A DNA stretch of 64,000 nucleotides from CAVSIS01 sp963814875 (GTDB taxonomy: Bacteria > Acidobacteriota > Thermoanaerobaculia > Thermoanaerobaculales > Sulfomarinibacteraceae): NCBI GenBank assembly GCA_963814875.1, contig CAWFFJ010000017.1:62001-126000 (forward strand). Direction: 5' to 3'. Made by a program: the position numbers and the translations under genes. Under the pieces are notes generated by a model that saw nothing but the letters and a program-made list of their open reading frames with translations, did no database searches and had not been told where the DNA came from. This document shows, piece after piece, positions 16,354-24,592 of the stretch; position 1 is the first letter of the stretch, and each line of letters opens with the position of its first letter.

Positions 16354-17705
16354 ACTCCCTGTGCGTCTTCGGCAATCATCGCGGCCACCCTTCGTCCGAG
16401 CCGGATCGCCGCGCTCAGGGTCCGGTCCTCGGGGTAGAACTGGGTCGAGTCGGTCAGGTAGAGGCCCCGAACCGGGCTGCGGTGGTCCGGAACCAGGTCG
16501 GCGAAACCCACGGTGCAGACGGCTTGAGTGTGGAGCGCTCGCGAGATCACGACCTGCTGGATCCACGAGGGGTCGAAGGCGGGGTTGACGCAGCGCAGGC
16601 AGGTCTCGTACTCCGCGAGCAACGTCGCCTCGTCGTAGCCGAAGCGCTCGTGGGCGGGGTCGAGGTAGAAGGGGACGTACACGATCGAGCCGCCGCCGAG
16701 GTCGATGTGGTGATTGAGGTGGGTGTACTCGATGACGCCGTTGTAGGGGGTCCGGTCGTCGTGGATGTTGACCCAGAAGCTCGGGCCCAGGGGCCGGTCC
16801 AGTCGGAGCAGGCCGCACACCACGCCGAGGTAAGCGATGCTGCCGAAGCGGCGGCGGGTGTCCGGGTCGAGGTCCGGCACCATCCTCACCAACGCGGGCA
16901 GCGCGACCGTGGACACGGCCTGCCGGCAGGCCACGGGTCGCTCGTCTCCGACCAGCTTGACGCCGGCAACCGTCCGGTTGTCGACCAGCACTCGGTCGAC
17001 CCGGACGCCGGTTCGAAGCTCGACACACGGCATCGCCCGCAACCGCGAGGCAAGGGCCTCGACGATCGTCGGCGAGCAGTGCTCAGGTCGGCGAGCAGTC
17101 GCGGTGGCAGACCTCCGCCGCGAGGACGCGACCCGGTTGATCCGGTGCCAGATCCAGGCTGCCGAGACCTGGTCGTGGGACGCGCCGAACTTGACCTTCA
17201 GCAGCGGGTCCCAGATCACGCGGTAGGCATCGGCTCCGATCTGGCGCTCGAGCCAGGCTCGGGCCGGGACCCGATCGAGGGCCCGCCACGAGCGGCGGTA
17301 GCGGCTCGAGACCACGTTCAGACCGAACCGCAGGCGCTGCAGCAGCGGCACCGGTGAAAAGCGGAGGAGGTCGAGCGGGGAGCCGAACGGGTAGATCGTG
17401 CCCTGGTAGAGATAGCTCGTCGCGGCCTGGCGCCAGTGCAGGCGGTCGCTGAGGCCGAGCTCGTCGACCATCGCAAAGAGGTCGGTGTCGCCGCCGCAGA
17501 TGAAGTGGTAGAAGCGCTCGACCGGGTGCCCTGCCACGTCCACCGAGCTTGCGAGGCCGCCGAGGTCCGGCGCCGCCTCGAGGACCACCACTCGTCGTCC
17601 CTGGCGACCGAGATCGTACGCAGTGGTGAGGCCGGCAAGCCCGGCGCCGATCACGCAGACCGCGGATCCCTCGTCGGCGGAGGGCGGCGCGAGCGGCGTG
17701 CTCAC
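16350..17705 (-). CDS. FAD-dependent amine-oxidase-like/protoporphyrinogen-oxidase-like protein
   Basis: 451 residues from GTG 17705. N-terminal Rossmann motif VCVIGAGLAGLTTAYDLGRQG and the VVVLEAAPDLGGLASS strand define the amine-oxidase/HemY/UDP-galactopyranose-mutase superfamily; GLYLTDSTQFYPEDRTLSAAI at the end is the C-terminal FAD contact. Coupled to a methyltransferase. The stretch corresponding to about 17060-17130 (a run of Ser/Arg/Ala codons before TIVEALASRL) lacks the glycine-rich GG motif expected there and contains a short duplicated sequence (CTGCTCGCCGAC twice), so a local indel pair is possible. Similar enzymes act in sugar or carotenoid/lipid modification. Confidence 0.8.
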   Translation of the reverse strand: MSTPLAPPSADEGSAVCVIGAGLAGLTTAYDLGRQGRRVVVLEAAPDLGGLASSVDVAGHPVERFYHFICGGDTDLFAMVDELGLSDRLHWRQAATSYLYQGTIYPFGSPLDLLRFSPVPLLQRLRFGLNVVSSRYRRSWRALDRVPARAWLERQIGADAYRVIWDPLLKVKFGASHDQVSAAWIWHRINRVASSRRRSATATARRPEHCSPTIVEALASRLRAMPCVELRTGVRVDRVLVDNRTVAGVKLVGDERPVACRQAVSTVALPALVRMVPDLDPDTRRRFGSIAYLGVVCGLLRLDRPLGPSFWVNIHDDRTPYNGVIEYTHLNHHIDLGGGSIVYVPFYLDPAHERFGYDEATLLAEYETCLRCVNPAFDPSWIQQVVISRALHTQAVCTVGFADLVPDHRSPVRGLYLTDSTQFYPEDRTLSAAIRLGRRVAAMIAEDAQGV

Positions 17706-17876
17706 ACTCCCGACCCGCCGGCCTGCTGGTCGCCCGGGAGCTCGTGCCACGGTGTCCGTTGGCCCATCACGTCGGCCCCTCTTCCGCGTCCTGTCAATCC
17801 GCTGTGTGGCCGGGAGCATCGTACCATCGGCCTGCTCCTGCGCCGGGAAGGCAATGCGCCGGGAGGGGGCCGCCGC

Positions 17877-18083
17877 CTACTTCTCCGCCATGACGCGCAG
17901 CACCGGCATGGCGCCGTCGGCGGCGCGGTAGGTCGCGAACTGGTAGAGCCCGTAGAGCTGCTGGGGTCGAGCTGCGCGGCGACCCGGCGGGGGAGGTCGG
18001 CGTCGGGATCGGGGTCGGCCCGCTTGACGCCGGACTCGACGATGAAGGCGGGCCGCCGCCTGGGCGGCGGCTCGGGTCGTCAT
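17877..18083 (-). pseudogene. Small open frame with probable compensating frameshifts
   Basis: The frame runs from ATG 18083 to TAG 17877 (68 residues), but its middle third is arginine/proline-rich as if read out of frame. In the neighbouring frame that middle reads as an ordinary soluble protein (PAFIVESGVKRADPDPDADL), while the two ends look normal in the original frame (ending YGLYQFATYRAADGAMPVLR). This suggests two indels, real or from assembly. It starts 29 bp after kynureninase on the same strand. Not recognised. Confidence 0.4.
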
Positions 18084-18112
18084 GGTGGTGCTCCGTGGGA
18101 GAAGATCGGGGC

Positions 18113-19360
18113 TCAGGTGACCCGCGGTCGGCGGCGGTGATCGGGGCGGTCCCAGGCGCGGTTCTCCATGATCTCGACCAGGACCTCGACCGCGTCCCAA
18201 ACGTCGACGAACCGGGTGGTCAGCGGCGCGAAGCCGAAGCGCAGGATGTCGGGCTCGCGGAAGTCGCCGATTACACCCCGCGCGACGAGCGCGGCCATGA
18301 TCGGGAAGCCTTCCGCCTGGCGGAGCGAGACCTGGGCGCCGCGCAGGTCGGGATCTCGCGGGCTGATGAGCTCGAACCCGTGGCTGCGGAGGCGCTCGTC
18401 CGCCAGCGCGATGAAGTGCTCGGTGAGGGCCGTCGCCTTTGCCCTGAGCTGGTCGACGCCGGCCCGGGCGATGGTCTCGACCCCGACCTCGAGCGCGGTC
18501 ATCGCGAGCACCGCCGGGGTCCCGCACAGGAACCGGGAGACGCCTGGCGCCGGTCGGTAGGCGGGGTTGAACGCGAACGGCGCCTCGTGGCCCATCCAAC
18601 CGCACAGCGGCGACGCGAGCCGGTCCTGGAGGCGGCGGGCGACGTAGAGGAAGGCGGGTGCGCCCGGCCCGCCGCAGAGGTACTTGTAGCCGCAGCCGAC
18701 GGCGAGGTCGACCTCGGCGGCGTCGAGCGCGACCGGCAGCACACCGGCGGAGTGGGCGAGGTCCCACAGAGCGAGAGCGCCGGCGCGGTGGGCCGCGGCG
18801 GTGAGCGCTGCCATGTCACGGATCCGCCCGGTGCGGAAGTCGACGTGGGAGAGCATGACGACCGCGGTGTCGCAGTCCATGGCGCCCTCGAGGGCGCCCT
18901 CGGACACCACCCGCAGCAGCACGTTACCGCCGAGCAGGCGTGCGAGACCCTGCGCCATGTAGAGGTCGGTCGGGAAGTTGCCCTCAACTGAGAGGATGAC
19001 CTTCCGGCCCGGTCCGGCGTCGAGGGCGGCGGCGAGCAGCTTGAAGAGGTTGACCGAGGTCGAGTCGGCCGCGACCACCTGTCCGGGCCCGGCGCCGATG
19101 AGTGCGGCGACGGCCTCACCGAGCCTGACGGGAAGGTCGATCCAGGCGTGGCGGTTCCAGCTGCTGATGAGGTCGCGGCCCCACTGCTCGCGAATCACCG
19201 CGTCGAGGCGCGCGGGCAATGCGGCAGGGAGCGCGCCAAGGGAGTTTCCGCCGAGGTAGACGACCTCGTCGGGGAGGAGGAAGTGGCCTCGGTGTCCGGC
19301 GAGCGGATCGCCGGCATCGAGAGTCAGGGCGTCGGATCGCTCCCGCATGGACGGGGGCAT
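18113..19360 (-). CDS. kynU: Kynureninase
   Basis: 415 residues from ATG 19360. PLP enzyme that cleaves kynurenine to anthranilate and alanine in tryptophan catabolism. Seen: FLLPDEVVYLGGNSLG near the N-terminus, the DSTSVN loop, DLAHSAGVLP with the PLP-binding aspartate, and the Schiff-base lysine in GCGYKYLCGGPG, then FCGTPAVLAM-like segment. Length agrees with the family. The frame is open to 19441 but that extension falls in a fragment of the 181-bp repeat, so it is not likely coding. No tdo or kynurenine formamidase gene is in view. Confidence 0.93.
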   Translation of the reverse strand: MPPSMRERSDALTLDAGDPLAGHRGHFLLPDEVVYLGGNSLGALPAALPARLDAVIREQWGRDLISSWNRHAWIDLPVRLGEAVAALIGAGPGQVVAADSTSVNLFKLLAAALDAGPGRKVILSVEGNFPTDLYMAQGLARLLGGNVLLRVVSEGALEGAMDCDTAVVMLSHVDFRTGRIRDMAALTAAAHRAGALALWDLAHSAGVLPVALDAAEVDLAVGCGYKYLCGGPGAPAFLYVARRLQDRLASPLCGWMGHEAPFAFNPAYRPAPGVSRFLCGTPAVLAMTALEVGVETIARAGVDQLRAKATALTEHFIALADERLRSHGFELISPRDPDLRGAQVSLRQAEGFPIMAALVARGVIGDFREPDILRFGFAPLTTRFVDVWDAVEVLVEIMENRAWDRPDHRRRPRVT

Positions 19361-19371
19361 TATTCCACGGT

Positions 19372-19419
19372 CGGCAGCCAGATCGGCGCCCGCAGTAGAG
19401 AGGTCGTGAGAAGTGCAGG
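19372..19419. repeat. Partial copy of the 181-bp element
   Basis: Only one end remains: the 48 bases resemble 53999-54044, including GTGAGAAGTGCAGG of the terminal repeat. It lies just upstream of kynU, where it would disturb the promoter region. Confidence 0.6.
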
Positions 19420-19514
19420 TGAGTATGGCGCGGACCTTCATCCGGAGTTTATGTTGAAGTGAGACGGTGACGACCGTTCACGGACGACACCCGAACGGGT
19501 GCCTGGAGGCAAAG

Positions 19515-19820
19515 ATGATCAAGAAACGGTTCTTCAAGACCAAGGACGAGTGCGAAATCACGTTCGAGCTCGACCGTCCCAAGGCGACCTCCGCCGAGCT
19601 GCACACGTCGGCGGCGGGCTGGGAGCCGGTCACGATGCGGCGCTCGAAGGGCGGTCCCTTCCGTGCCGTGGTACGGGTGCCTCTTGGTGCGAGGACCGAG
19701 TTTCGCTACCGGGTCGACGGCACGCACTGGGTCGATGACCCGACCGCGGACGACCACGTCGCGAACCGGTTCGGCACCATGAACTGCGTCGTGGATACGA
19801 GCCGCCCGAAGGGGCCGTGA
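19515..19820 (+). CDS. Small protein with CBM48/AMPK-type glycogen-binding domain
   Basis: 101 residues, a stand-alone isoamylase-N/CBM48-like beta-sandwich: FELDRPKATSAELHT, GWEPVTMRRSKGGPFRAVVRVPLGARTEFRYRVDGTHW, then DDPTADDHVANRFGTMN. The W..M.R...G.F...V.....EF.Y.VDG motif matches domains that bind alpha-glucans. No catalytic domain is attached. ATG 19515 was chosen for its TGGAGG site 5 bases upstream. It may be a regulatory or glycogen-associated protein; that is inference from the domain alone. Confidence 0.8.
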   Translation: MIKKRFFKTKDECEITFELDRPKATSAELHTSAAGWEPVTMRRSKGGPFRAVVRVPLGARTEFRYRVDGTHWVDDPTADDHVANRFGTMNCVVDTSRPKGP

Positions 19821-19858
19821 CCGCCACCCGCTGGACACGGAAACGCACAACGCAAACT

Positions 19859-19886
19859 GATGTAGGGGCGGAGCTTGTCTCCGCCC
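19859..19886 (+). repeat. 28-bp stem-loop repeat, copy 1
   Basis: Differs from 28872-28899 at one base. The GGCGGAG / CTCCGCC arms make a 7-bp stem. Each copy begins exactly 39 bases after the last base of a stop codon (19820 and 28833). Confidence 0.7.
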
Positions 19887-19960
19887 TTTGTGCTGTCGCA
19901 CGGGCGCAGTCAGCTGCGCCCTACGACGGATCGGCACAGGTGTCCGCACGTGCTCGCGAA

Positions 19961-19998
19961 AAAAGAAAAGACGGGGGCGCCGCGCCCCCGTCTTTTTT
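19961..19998. terminator. Bidirectional rho-independent terminator
   Basis: GACGGGGGCG (19970-19979) pairs with CGCCCCCGTC (19983-19992). An A-rich run precedes it and TTTTTT follows it, so it can serve the CBM48 gene on the plus strand and the convergent gene at 20012 on the minus strand. Confidence 0.9.
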
Positions 19999-20011
19999 CG
20001 TGGAGCTTCGA

Positions 20012-20413
20012 TCAGGATGACCAGCCCTCGAGGGTGACTCGCGCGCGTCCGTTCATCAGCCCGTCGGACGGAGCGTACGTGAACTCGACGAGCTGAACCT
20101 TCTTGGCGCCGCCCTCGATCTCGATCGGGTCGGTCTCGTCACCGGGGCGCAGCTGCAGGCTGTCGAACTCGACCAACTGGGAGGAGCCATCGCTGAAAAC
20201 GATCTTCATGGTGGACAGCTTGATGCCCTTCGACGCCACCTTGAGCTTGATCTGGGTGCAGGCGTCGCCCTTGGTCGCCTCGACCTGTCCTTGATCAGAC
20301 TTGAAGAGGAGGACCTCGGAGCCGAGCTTCTGCCAGCCCGCCGCGAGGGCGGATCCGGCCGCGAGAAGGGTGACGGCAGTGAGCACGAGGGTCAGACGGC
20401 TGATGGTACGCAT
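20012..20413 (-). CDS. Secreted beta-rich protein, DUF2541-like
   Basis: 133 residues from ATG 20413 (AGGAG 7 bases upstream). A signal peptide ends at AGSALAAGWQ. The mature part is short beta strands: GWQKLGSEVLLFKSDQGQVEAT, then QIKLKVASKGIKLSTMKIVFSDG and a VQLVEFTYAP segment. The W-x-x-L-G...D...I pattern resembles DUF2541 and related periplasmic proteins of unknown role. The promoter was not identified with confidence. The gene ends at a shared terminator. Confidence 0.7.
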   Translation of the reverse strand: MRTISRLTLVLTAVTLLAAGSALAAGWQKLGSEVLLFKSDQGQVEATKGDACTQIKLKVASKGIKLSTMKIVFSDGSSQLVEFDSLQLRPGDETDPIEIEGGAKKVQLVEFTYAPSDGLMNGRARVTLEGWSS

Positions 20414-20643
20414 GGGCACACTCCTTTTCTGGTGCAGTTCCTCAGGTCATGGTTGTGGGTTTCTGCAGCTCTCATCCCTCTTGCGGTCTACCGTTGCGCC
20501 CGGGTCGCGCCGGCTGCCGCCGGGGTTTTTCTCTTCCACAGCAGAGTACGCAGACTCACTCGAAAAGGTTTTCACGAGTCCGGCAGGTGCTTTGAAGTCT
20601 CGTATGATGAGCACGACGAGCCGGCACACTCATCGGAGGTGCG

Positions 20644-21498
20644 ATGACCGAGAACGACGCCGGGCGCGGCGCACGCCAGCAGCAGGCTCGGGAGTGGTTT
20701 GCGAAGCTGCGCGATCGGCTGTGTGAGGCGTTCGAGACCGTGGAGGATGACTCCGCCGGGCCTTCGGACCGGACCGCGGGGCGGTTCGAGCGCACCGAGT
20801 GGCAGCGTCCGGGCGGCGGCGGCGGGGTGATGTCGGTCCTCAAGGGGCGGGTCTTTGAAAAGGTTGGAGTCAACGTCTCGACCGTCACCGGTGAGCTCGG
20901 CGAGGGTTTCCGGCACCAGATCCCGGGCGCGGCCGAGGATCCCCGATTCTGGGCGAGCGGGATCTCGCTGGTCGCCCACATGTGCTCGCCGCGGGTCCCG
21001 GCGGCCCACTTCAACACCCGCTTCATCGTCACCTCTCGGGAGTGGTTCGGGGGCGGCGCCGACCTGACGCCGATCATCCCTGACCCTGACGCGACCGAGG
21101 CATTCCATGCGGCGCTCCGCGCCGCGTGCGATGCGCACGACCCGGACTACTACCCTCGGTTTTCGCGATGGTGCGACGAGTACTTCTTCCTCCCGCACCG
21201 CAACGAGCCGCGTGGCATCGGGGGGATCTTCTACGACAACCTCGAAGGCGACTGGGCGGGAGGCTTCGCGTTCACGCGGTCGGTCGGAGAGGCGTTTCTC
21301 GACGTCTTCCCGAGGCTGGTGCGGCGGCGTATGGACGAGCCCTGGACCGACGCCGAGCGCGAGCTGCAGCTGGTGCGCCGGGGCCGGTACGTCGAGTTCA
21401 ACCTGCTCTACGACCGCGGGACGGTCTTCGGTCTGCGCACCGGCGGCAACCCGGACGCGATCCTGATGAGCCTGCCCCCGGTGGTGAAGTGGCCCTGA
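20644..21498 (+). CDS. hemF: Oxygen-dependent coproporphyrinogen III oxidase
   Basis: 284 residues. Converts coproporphyrinogen III to protoporphyrinogen IX in haem synthesis using O2. Family marks: the GGGVMSVLKGRVFEKVGVN stretch, HMCSPRVPAAHFNTRF with its conserved His and Asn, WFGGGADLTPIIPD, the KxWCDEYF-like FSRWCDEYFFLPHRNEPRGIGG and RGRYVEFNLLYDRGT. ATG follows a CGGAGG site. Its presence implies an aerobic life style. A TATGAT at 20603-20608 may be its -10. It stands alone, with no other haem gene nearby. Confidence 0.96.
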   Translation: MTENDAGRGARQQQAREWFAKLRDRLCEAFETVEDDSAGPSDRTAGRFERTEWQRPGGGGGVMSVLKGRVFEKVGVNVSTVTGELGEGFRHQIPGAAEDPRFWASGISLVAHMCSPRVPAAHFNTRFIVTSREWFGGGADLTPIIPDPDATEAFHAALRAACDAHDPDYYPRFSRWCDEYFFLPHRNEPRGIGGIFYDNLEGDWAGGFAFTRSVGEAFLDVFPRLVRRRMDEPWTDAERELQLVRRGRYVEFNLLYDRGTVFGLRTGGNPDAILMSLPPVVKWP

Positions 21499-21562
21499 CG
21501 CGAGCGTTTTCGGCGGCCCCACGCGCCGCAGTTGAGCTGGGCATGACCTGAGACGGGGGGAC

Positions 21563-23695
21563 ATGGCGACGGAGCCCTTCACGGACGCGCCCGGGTTCGC
21601 CTGGCGCCTCGATCCGACGGCCCGGGGTCCGGCGGGGTGGCGGGGCCTCGCCGGTGCCGCCCTGCTGGCGCTGGCCTGCGCCGCGGCGGCGCGCTCGGGG
21701 CTCGATGTCGAGATGCCGACCTGGCGCGCGGTGCTGGTCTGGTTGCCCGCCGGCATCGCCCTCGGGTCGATGCTGCGGTGGGGTCTGGGGTTGTGGCCGG
21801 GTGCCCTGATCGGTGTGCTCGTCGCGACCTGGGCCTCCGGCTTCTCGCCGCTCGCCGCAGTCCTGATCGCGGTCGGCACTGCGCTCGAGGGACTGGTGGG
21901 CGCGTGGCTGATCCGAGCCGTCGCCGGCGCCGAGGTCCGCCTCGGGCGGCTGCGGGAGGCGGTGCTGCTGATCGCGCTGGGCGCGGTGGTCGCGCCGATC
22001 GTGGGCGCCGCCTTCGCGACCGCGGGGCTGCGCGTGGACCGCATGATGCCGGATGCGGGGGCGGGCACGGCGGGCCGTCTGGTGCTGTTCGGTGCGACCT
22101 GGCTGGCCCATGCCCTGGGCACGGTGCTCGCCGCGCCGATCGTCCTGGTCTGGACCGTCGCCTCGTCGTGGCGGCTGCGGCGCCGATCGAGCGAGGCGGT
22201 GGTCGCCTTCGCGTTGCTGCTCCTCACCGCAGCCGTGGTCTGGGTGGCGTGGGCCCGAGCGCCCGCTGTGGCGCGGCCGCTGCTGCTGGCCCCGTTCCCC
22301 GTGCTGGTGTGGATTGGCCTGCGTCTGGGTGTCGCGGGAGCCTCGGTTGCGAACCTGGTGGTCGGCGGCAGTGTGGTCGCTGCCGCCGTCGCCGGCAGCG
22401 GGCCGTTCGCGTCGGTCAGCCCGGCGACGACCCTCGCGCTCGCGTGGGTGTTCCTGGCCTTCGCGTGCATCACGACGCTGGTCCTGGCGGTCGTAGCTGA
22501 GGACCGCGCCGAGGCGATCCGGCGCCTGGCCGAGAGCGAGCGGCGCTTCGCCGAAGCGCAGCGCGTCGCGCACCTCGGGTCGTGGGAGTGGGACGTCGCC
22601 AGCGACGCGCTCAGGTGGTCCGAGGAGATGTTTCGCATTCACCGGCGACCGCGCTCGCTCGGGCCTATGGACGAAACCTGGCTGCAGTCGGTTCACCCCG
22701 ACGACCGCGAACGGGTCGACAGGAGGCTCGAGAACCTGATGCGCGGCAGGGCGGAGTACAGCCTCGACCACCGGATCCTGACCCACAATGGCGACGTGCG
22801 TTCGGTTCACGCAGAGGCGGTGGTGGTGCACGACGAGTGGGGGCGACCGCTGCGGGTGGTCGGCACCGCCCTCGATACCACCGACCATGTCGCAGCGGAC
22901 GGGCATCGCAGGGAGGTCGAAGAGCAGCAGCGTCGGATCGACAAGGTCGAAAGCCTGGAGGCTTTGGCGGCGGGCGTTGCCCACGACTTCAACAATCTGT
23001 TGATGGGCATTCTCGGAAACACGGAGCTGGCGCGGCTCAAGCTCCCCCCCGGGCACCCGTCGGCCTCACACCTCGAACGGATCGAAGACGCCACGAGCCG
23101 GGCACGCGAGGTGGCCGAACGCATGCTCGCGTTCTCCGCGCACGGAGCCATCGCGCGCGAACCATCCGACCTCGGCGAGCTCGTTCGGTCGGCGGTCGCG
23201 GAGGCTGCGCAGGGACTCCCCCCCGAGGTGCGGCTCGACATGGTGGTGCCGGTCGGGCTGGTCCCGATCCGCGTCAACCCGGTCCAGCTGCGCAGCCTGG
23301 TCGCAAACCTCGTCGACAACGCGGTCGAGGCGATCTCACCGGGCGAGGGCACGGTCTCCGTGACGCTGTCGGTGACGCGCTGCGAACGCGACGAGCTGTC
23401 CTGCAGCTACGTCGACGACCACCTCGAGTCTGGCAGCTACCTGTGCCTCGAGGTGCACGACACCGGCTGCGGGATCGACGCCGACGTCCTCGCGAAGGTG
23501 TGTGATCCCTTCCTCTCCACCCGCGGTCTCGGGCGCGGTCTCGGGATGGCAGTTGTTCTCGGCGTTGTCCGGGGCCATCGCGGAGCCCTGGCGATCTCGA
23601 GCGCCCCCGGAGTCGGGACGACGGTCAGGGTCCTCCTGCCGACCTTCGAGCCGGCGGCGCCGACGCCGATCCAGAACCCGGAACCATGTGCCTGA
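21563..23695 (+). CDS. MASE1-PAS sensor histidine kinase
   Basis: 710 residues. An N-terminal MASE1-type integral membrane sensor (about 30-310, eight or so spans; LVWLPAGIALGSMLRWG is the MASE1 signature), a PAS domain (about 330-445, VAHLGSWEWDVASDALRWSEEMF), a HisKA helix pair with phospho-His in GVAHDFNNLLMGILGN, and an HATPase domain (N-box LVANLVDNAVEA, G1 DTGCGID, G2 GRGLGMAVV). Hybrid output is lacking, so a separate regulator receives the phosphate. The 3' end overlaps the next gene by 10 bases, which implies coupling to the TANGO2-like gene. Confidence 0.92.
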   Translation: MATEPFTDAPGFAWRLDPTARGPAGWRGLAGAALLALACAAAARSGLDVEMPTWRAVLVWLPAGIALGSMLRWGLGLWPGALIGVLVATWASGFSPLAAVLIAVGTALEGLVGAWLIRAVAGAEVRLGRLREAVLLIALGAVVAPIVGAAFATAGLRVDRMMPDAGAGTAGRLVLFGATWLAHALGTVLAAPIVLVWTVASSWRLRRRSSEAVVAFALLLLTAAVVWVAWARAPAVARPLLLAPFPVLVWIGLRLGVAGASVANLVVGGSVVAAAVAGSGPFASVSPATTLALAWVFLAFACITTLVLAVVAEDRAEAIRRLAESERRFAEAQRVAHLGSWEWDVASDALRWSEEMFRIHRRPRSLGPMDETWLQSVHPDDRERVDRRLENLMRGRAEYSLDHRILTHNGDVRSVHAEAVVVHDEWGRPLRVVGTALDTTDHVAADGHRREVEEQQRRIDKVESLEALAAGVAHDFNNLLMGILGNTELARLKLPPGHPSASHLERIEDATSRAREVAERMLAFSAHGAIAREPSDLGELVRSAVAEAAQGLPPEVRLDMVVPVGLVPIRVNPVQLRSLVANLVDNAVEAISPGEGTVSVTLSVTRCERDELSCSYVDDHLESGSYLCLEVHDTGCGIDADVLAKVCDPFLSTRGLGRGLGMAVVLGVVRGHRGALAISSAPGVGTTVRVLLPTFEPAAPTPIQNPEPCA

Positions 23696-24456
23696 TCGTG
23701 CTCGCCGTCGCGCCGACTCCCGAGCTTCGGCTGGTGGTGTGCGCCAACCGCGACGAGGCCCACGACCGTCCTGCGGCTCCCGCAGCCTTCTGGGCGGACG
23801 CGCCCGATGTGCTCGCCGGGCGCGACCTCAAGGCCGGCGGAACGTGGCTCGGGGCGACCCGCGGCGGGCGGTTTGCCGCGCTCACGGCGGTTCGCGAGCC
23901 CGGCCGGACCGTCCCCGATGCCCCGAGCAGGGGAGGCCTTGTGGCAGGTTTCCTTCTCGGGGCGGCGGCCCCCGACCAGTACGCCGAGTGGGCGGCGGAG
24001 GGGGGTGGTGCCTACAACGGCTTCAACCTGCTCGTGGGCGATGCGTCCGGCCTGTGGTACGTGTCGAACCGCAGTGCGGCGCCGTGCCGGCTCGAGCCTG
24101 GAGTGCACGGCGTGTCCAATCACCTGCTCGACACGCCATGGCCGAAGGTGGTGCGGTGTCGGGAGCGCCTGCGCCGCCTGCTCGAGGAGGAGGCTCCGCT
24201 CCGGCTCGAGAGCCTGCTCGAGATCGTCGACGACCGCCGCCAGGCGCCGGACGACGAGCTCCCCTCGACCGGCGTTCCCCTCGAGTGGGAACGGGCCCTC
24301 TCTGCGCCGCTGATCGTGCACCCGCGGTACGGAACCCGGTGCTCGACGGCGCTCGTGATCGGGAGCGACGGCTCGATCGGTTTCGTGGAGCGCCGCTTCG
24401 ACAGCTCCGGTATTGAGACCGGAATCGAGACCTTCACCGTCCGGCAAGACCCTTGA
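23686..24456 (+). CDS. NRDE/TANGO2-like protein
   Basis: 256 residues. The N-terminus MCLIVLAV...LVVCANRDEAHDRPA carries the NRDE motif and the Ntn-hydrolase-like Cys2 start typical of TANGO2/DUF833. Other marks: GGTWLGATRGGRFAALTAVRE and GVHGVSNHLLDTPWPKV. Eukaryotic relatives have been tied to haem or lipid handling; bacterial function is not known. It starts inside the histidine kinase gene (10-base overlap) and ends just before the next kinase gene, so it probably belongs to this signalling operon or is simply coupled for expression. Confidence 0.9.
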   Translation: MCLIVLAVAPTPELRLVVCANRDEAHDRPAAPAAFWADAPDVLAGRDLKAGGTWLGATRGGRFAALTAVREPGRTVPDAPSRGGLVAGFLLGAAAPDQYAEWAAEGGGAYNGFNLLVGDASGLWYVSNRSAAPCRLEPGVHGVSNHLLDTPWPKVVRCRERLRRLLEEEAPLRLESLLEIVDDRRQAPDDELPSTGVPLEWERALSAPLIVHPRYGTRCSTALVIGSDGSIGFVERRFDSSGIETGIETFTVRQDP

Positions 24457-24460
24457 CTGA

Positions 24461-24469
24461 TGCTATACT
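24461..24469 (+). promoter_or_regulatory. Extended -10 upstream of the REC-PAS kinase gene
   Basis: TGCTATACT (24461-24469) is a good extended -10, with a leader of about 115 bases to the ATG at 24593. No matching -35 was seen at the right distance. Confidence 0.4.
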
Positions 24470-24592
24470 CCGCGCCAGCAGCGGAGCCAATAGTTTGAGT
24501 GTTCGTTCTCAGCCCACGGCGACCTCCAGACAGCCCGAAATCCAAGCGTCGCCGGAGCTTCTACCTCCAACGCACAGTAAGACGGGATCGAC

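Noticed and set aside
19361..19441. N-terminal extension of kynureninase
   Set aside because: The extra residues are encoded by a fragment of the 181-bp repeat and do not match kynureninases.
24453..24469. TTGACT plus TATACT read as a -35/-10 promoter
   Set aside because: The two boxes are only 5 bases apart, far from the needed 16-18. Only the extended -10 was kept.
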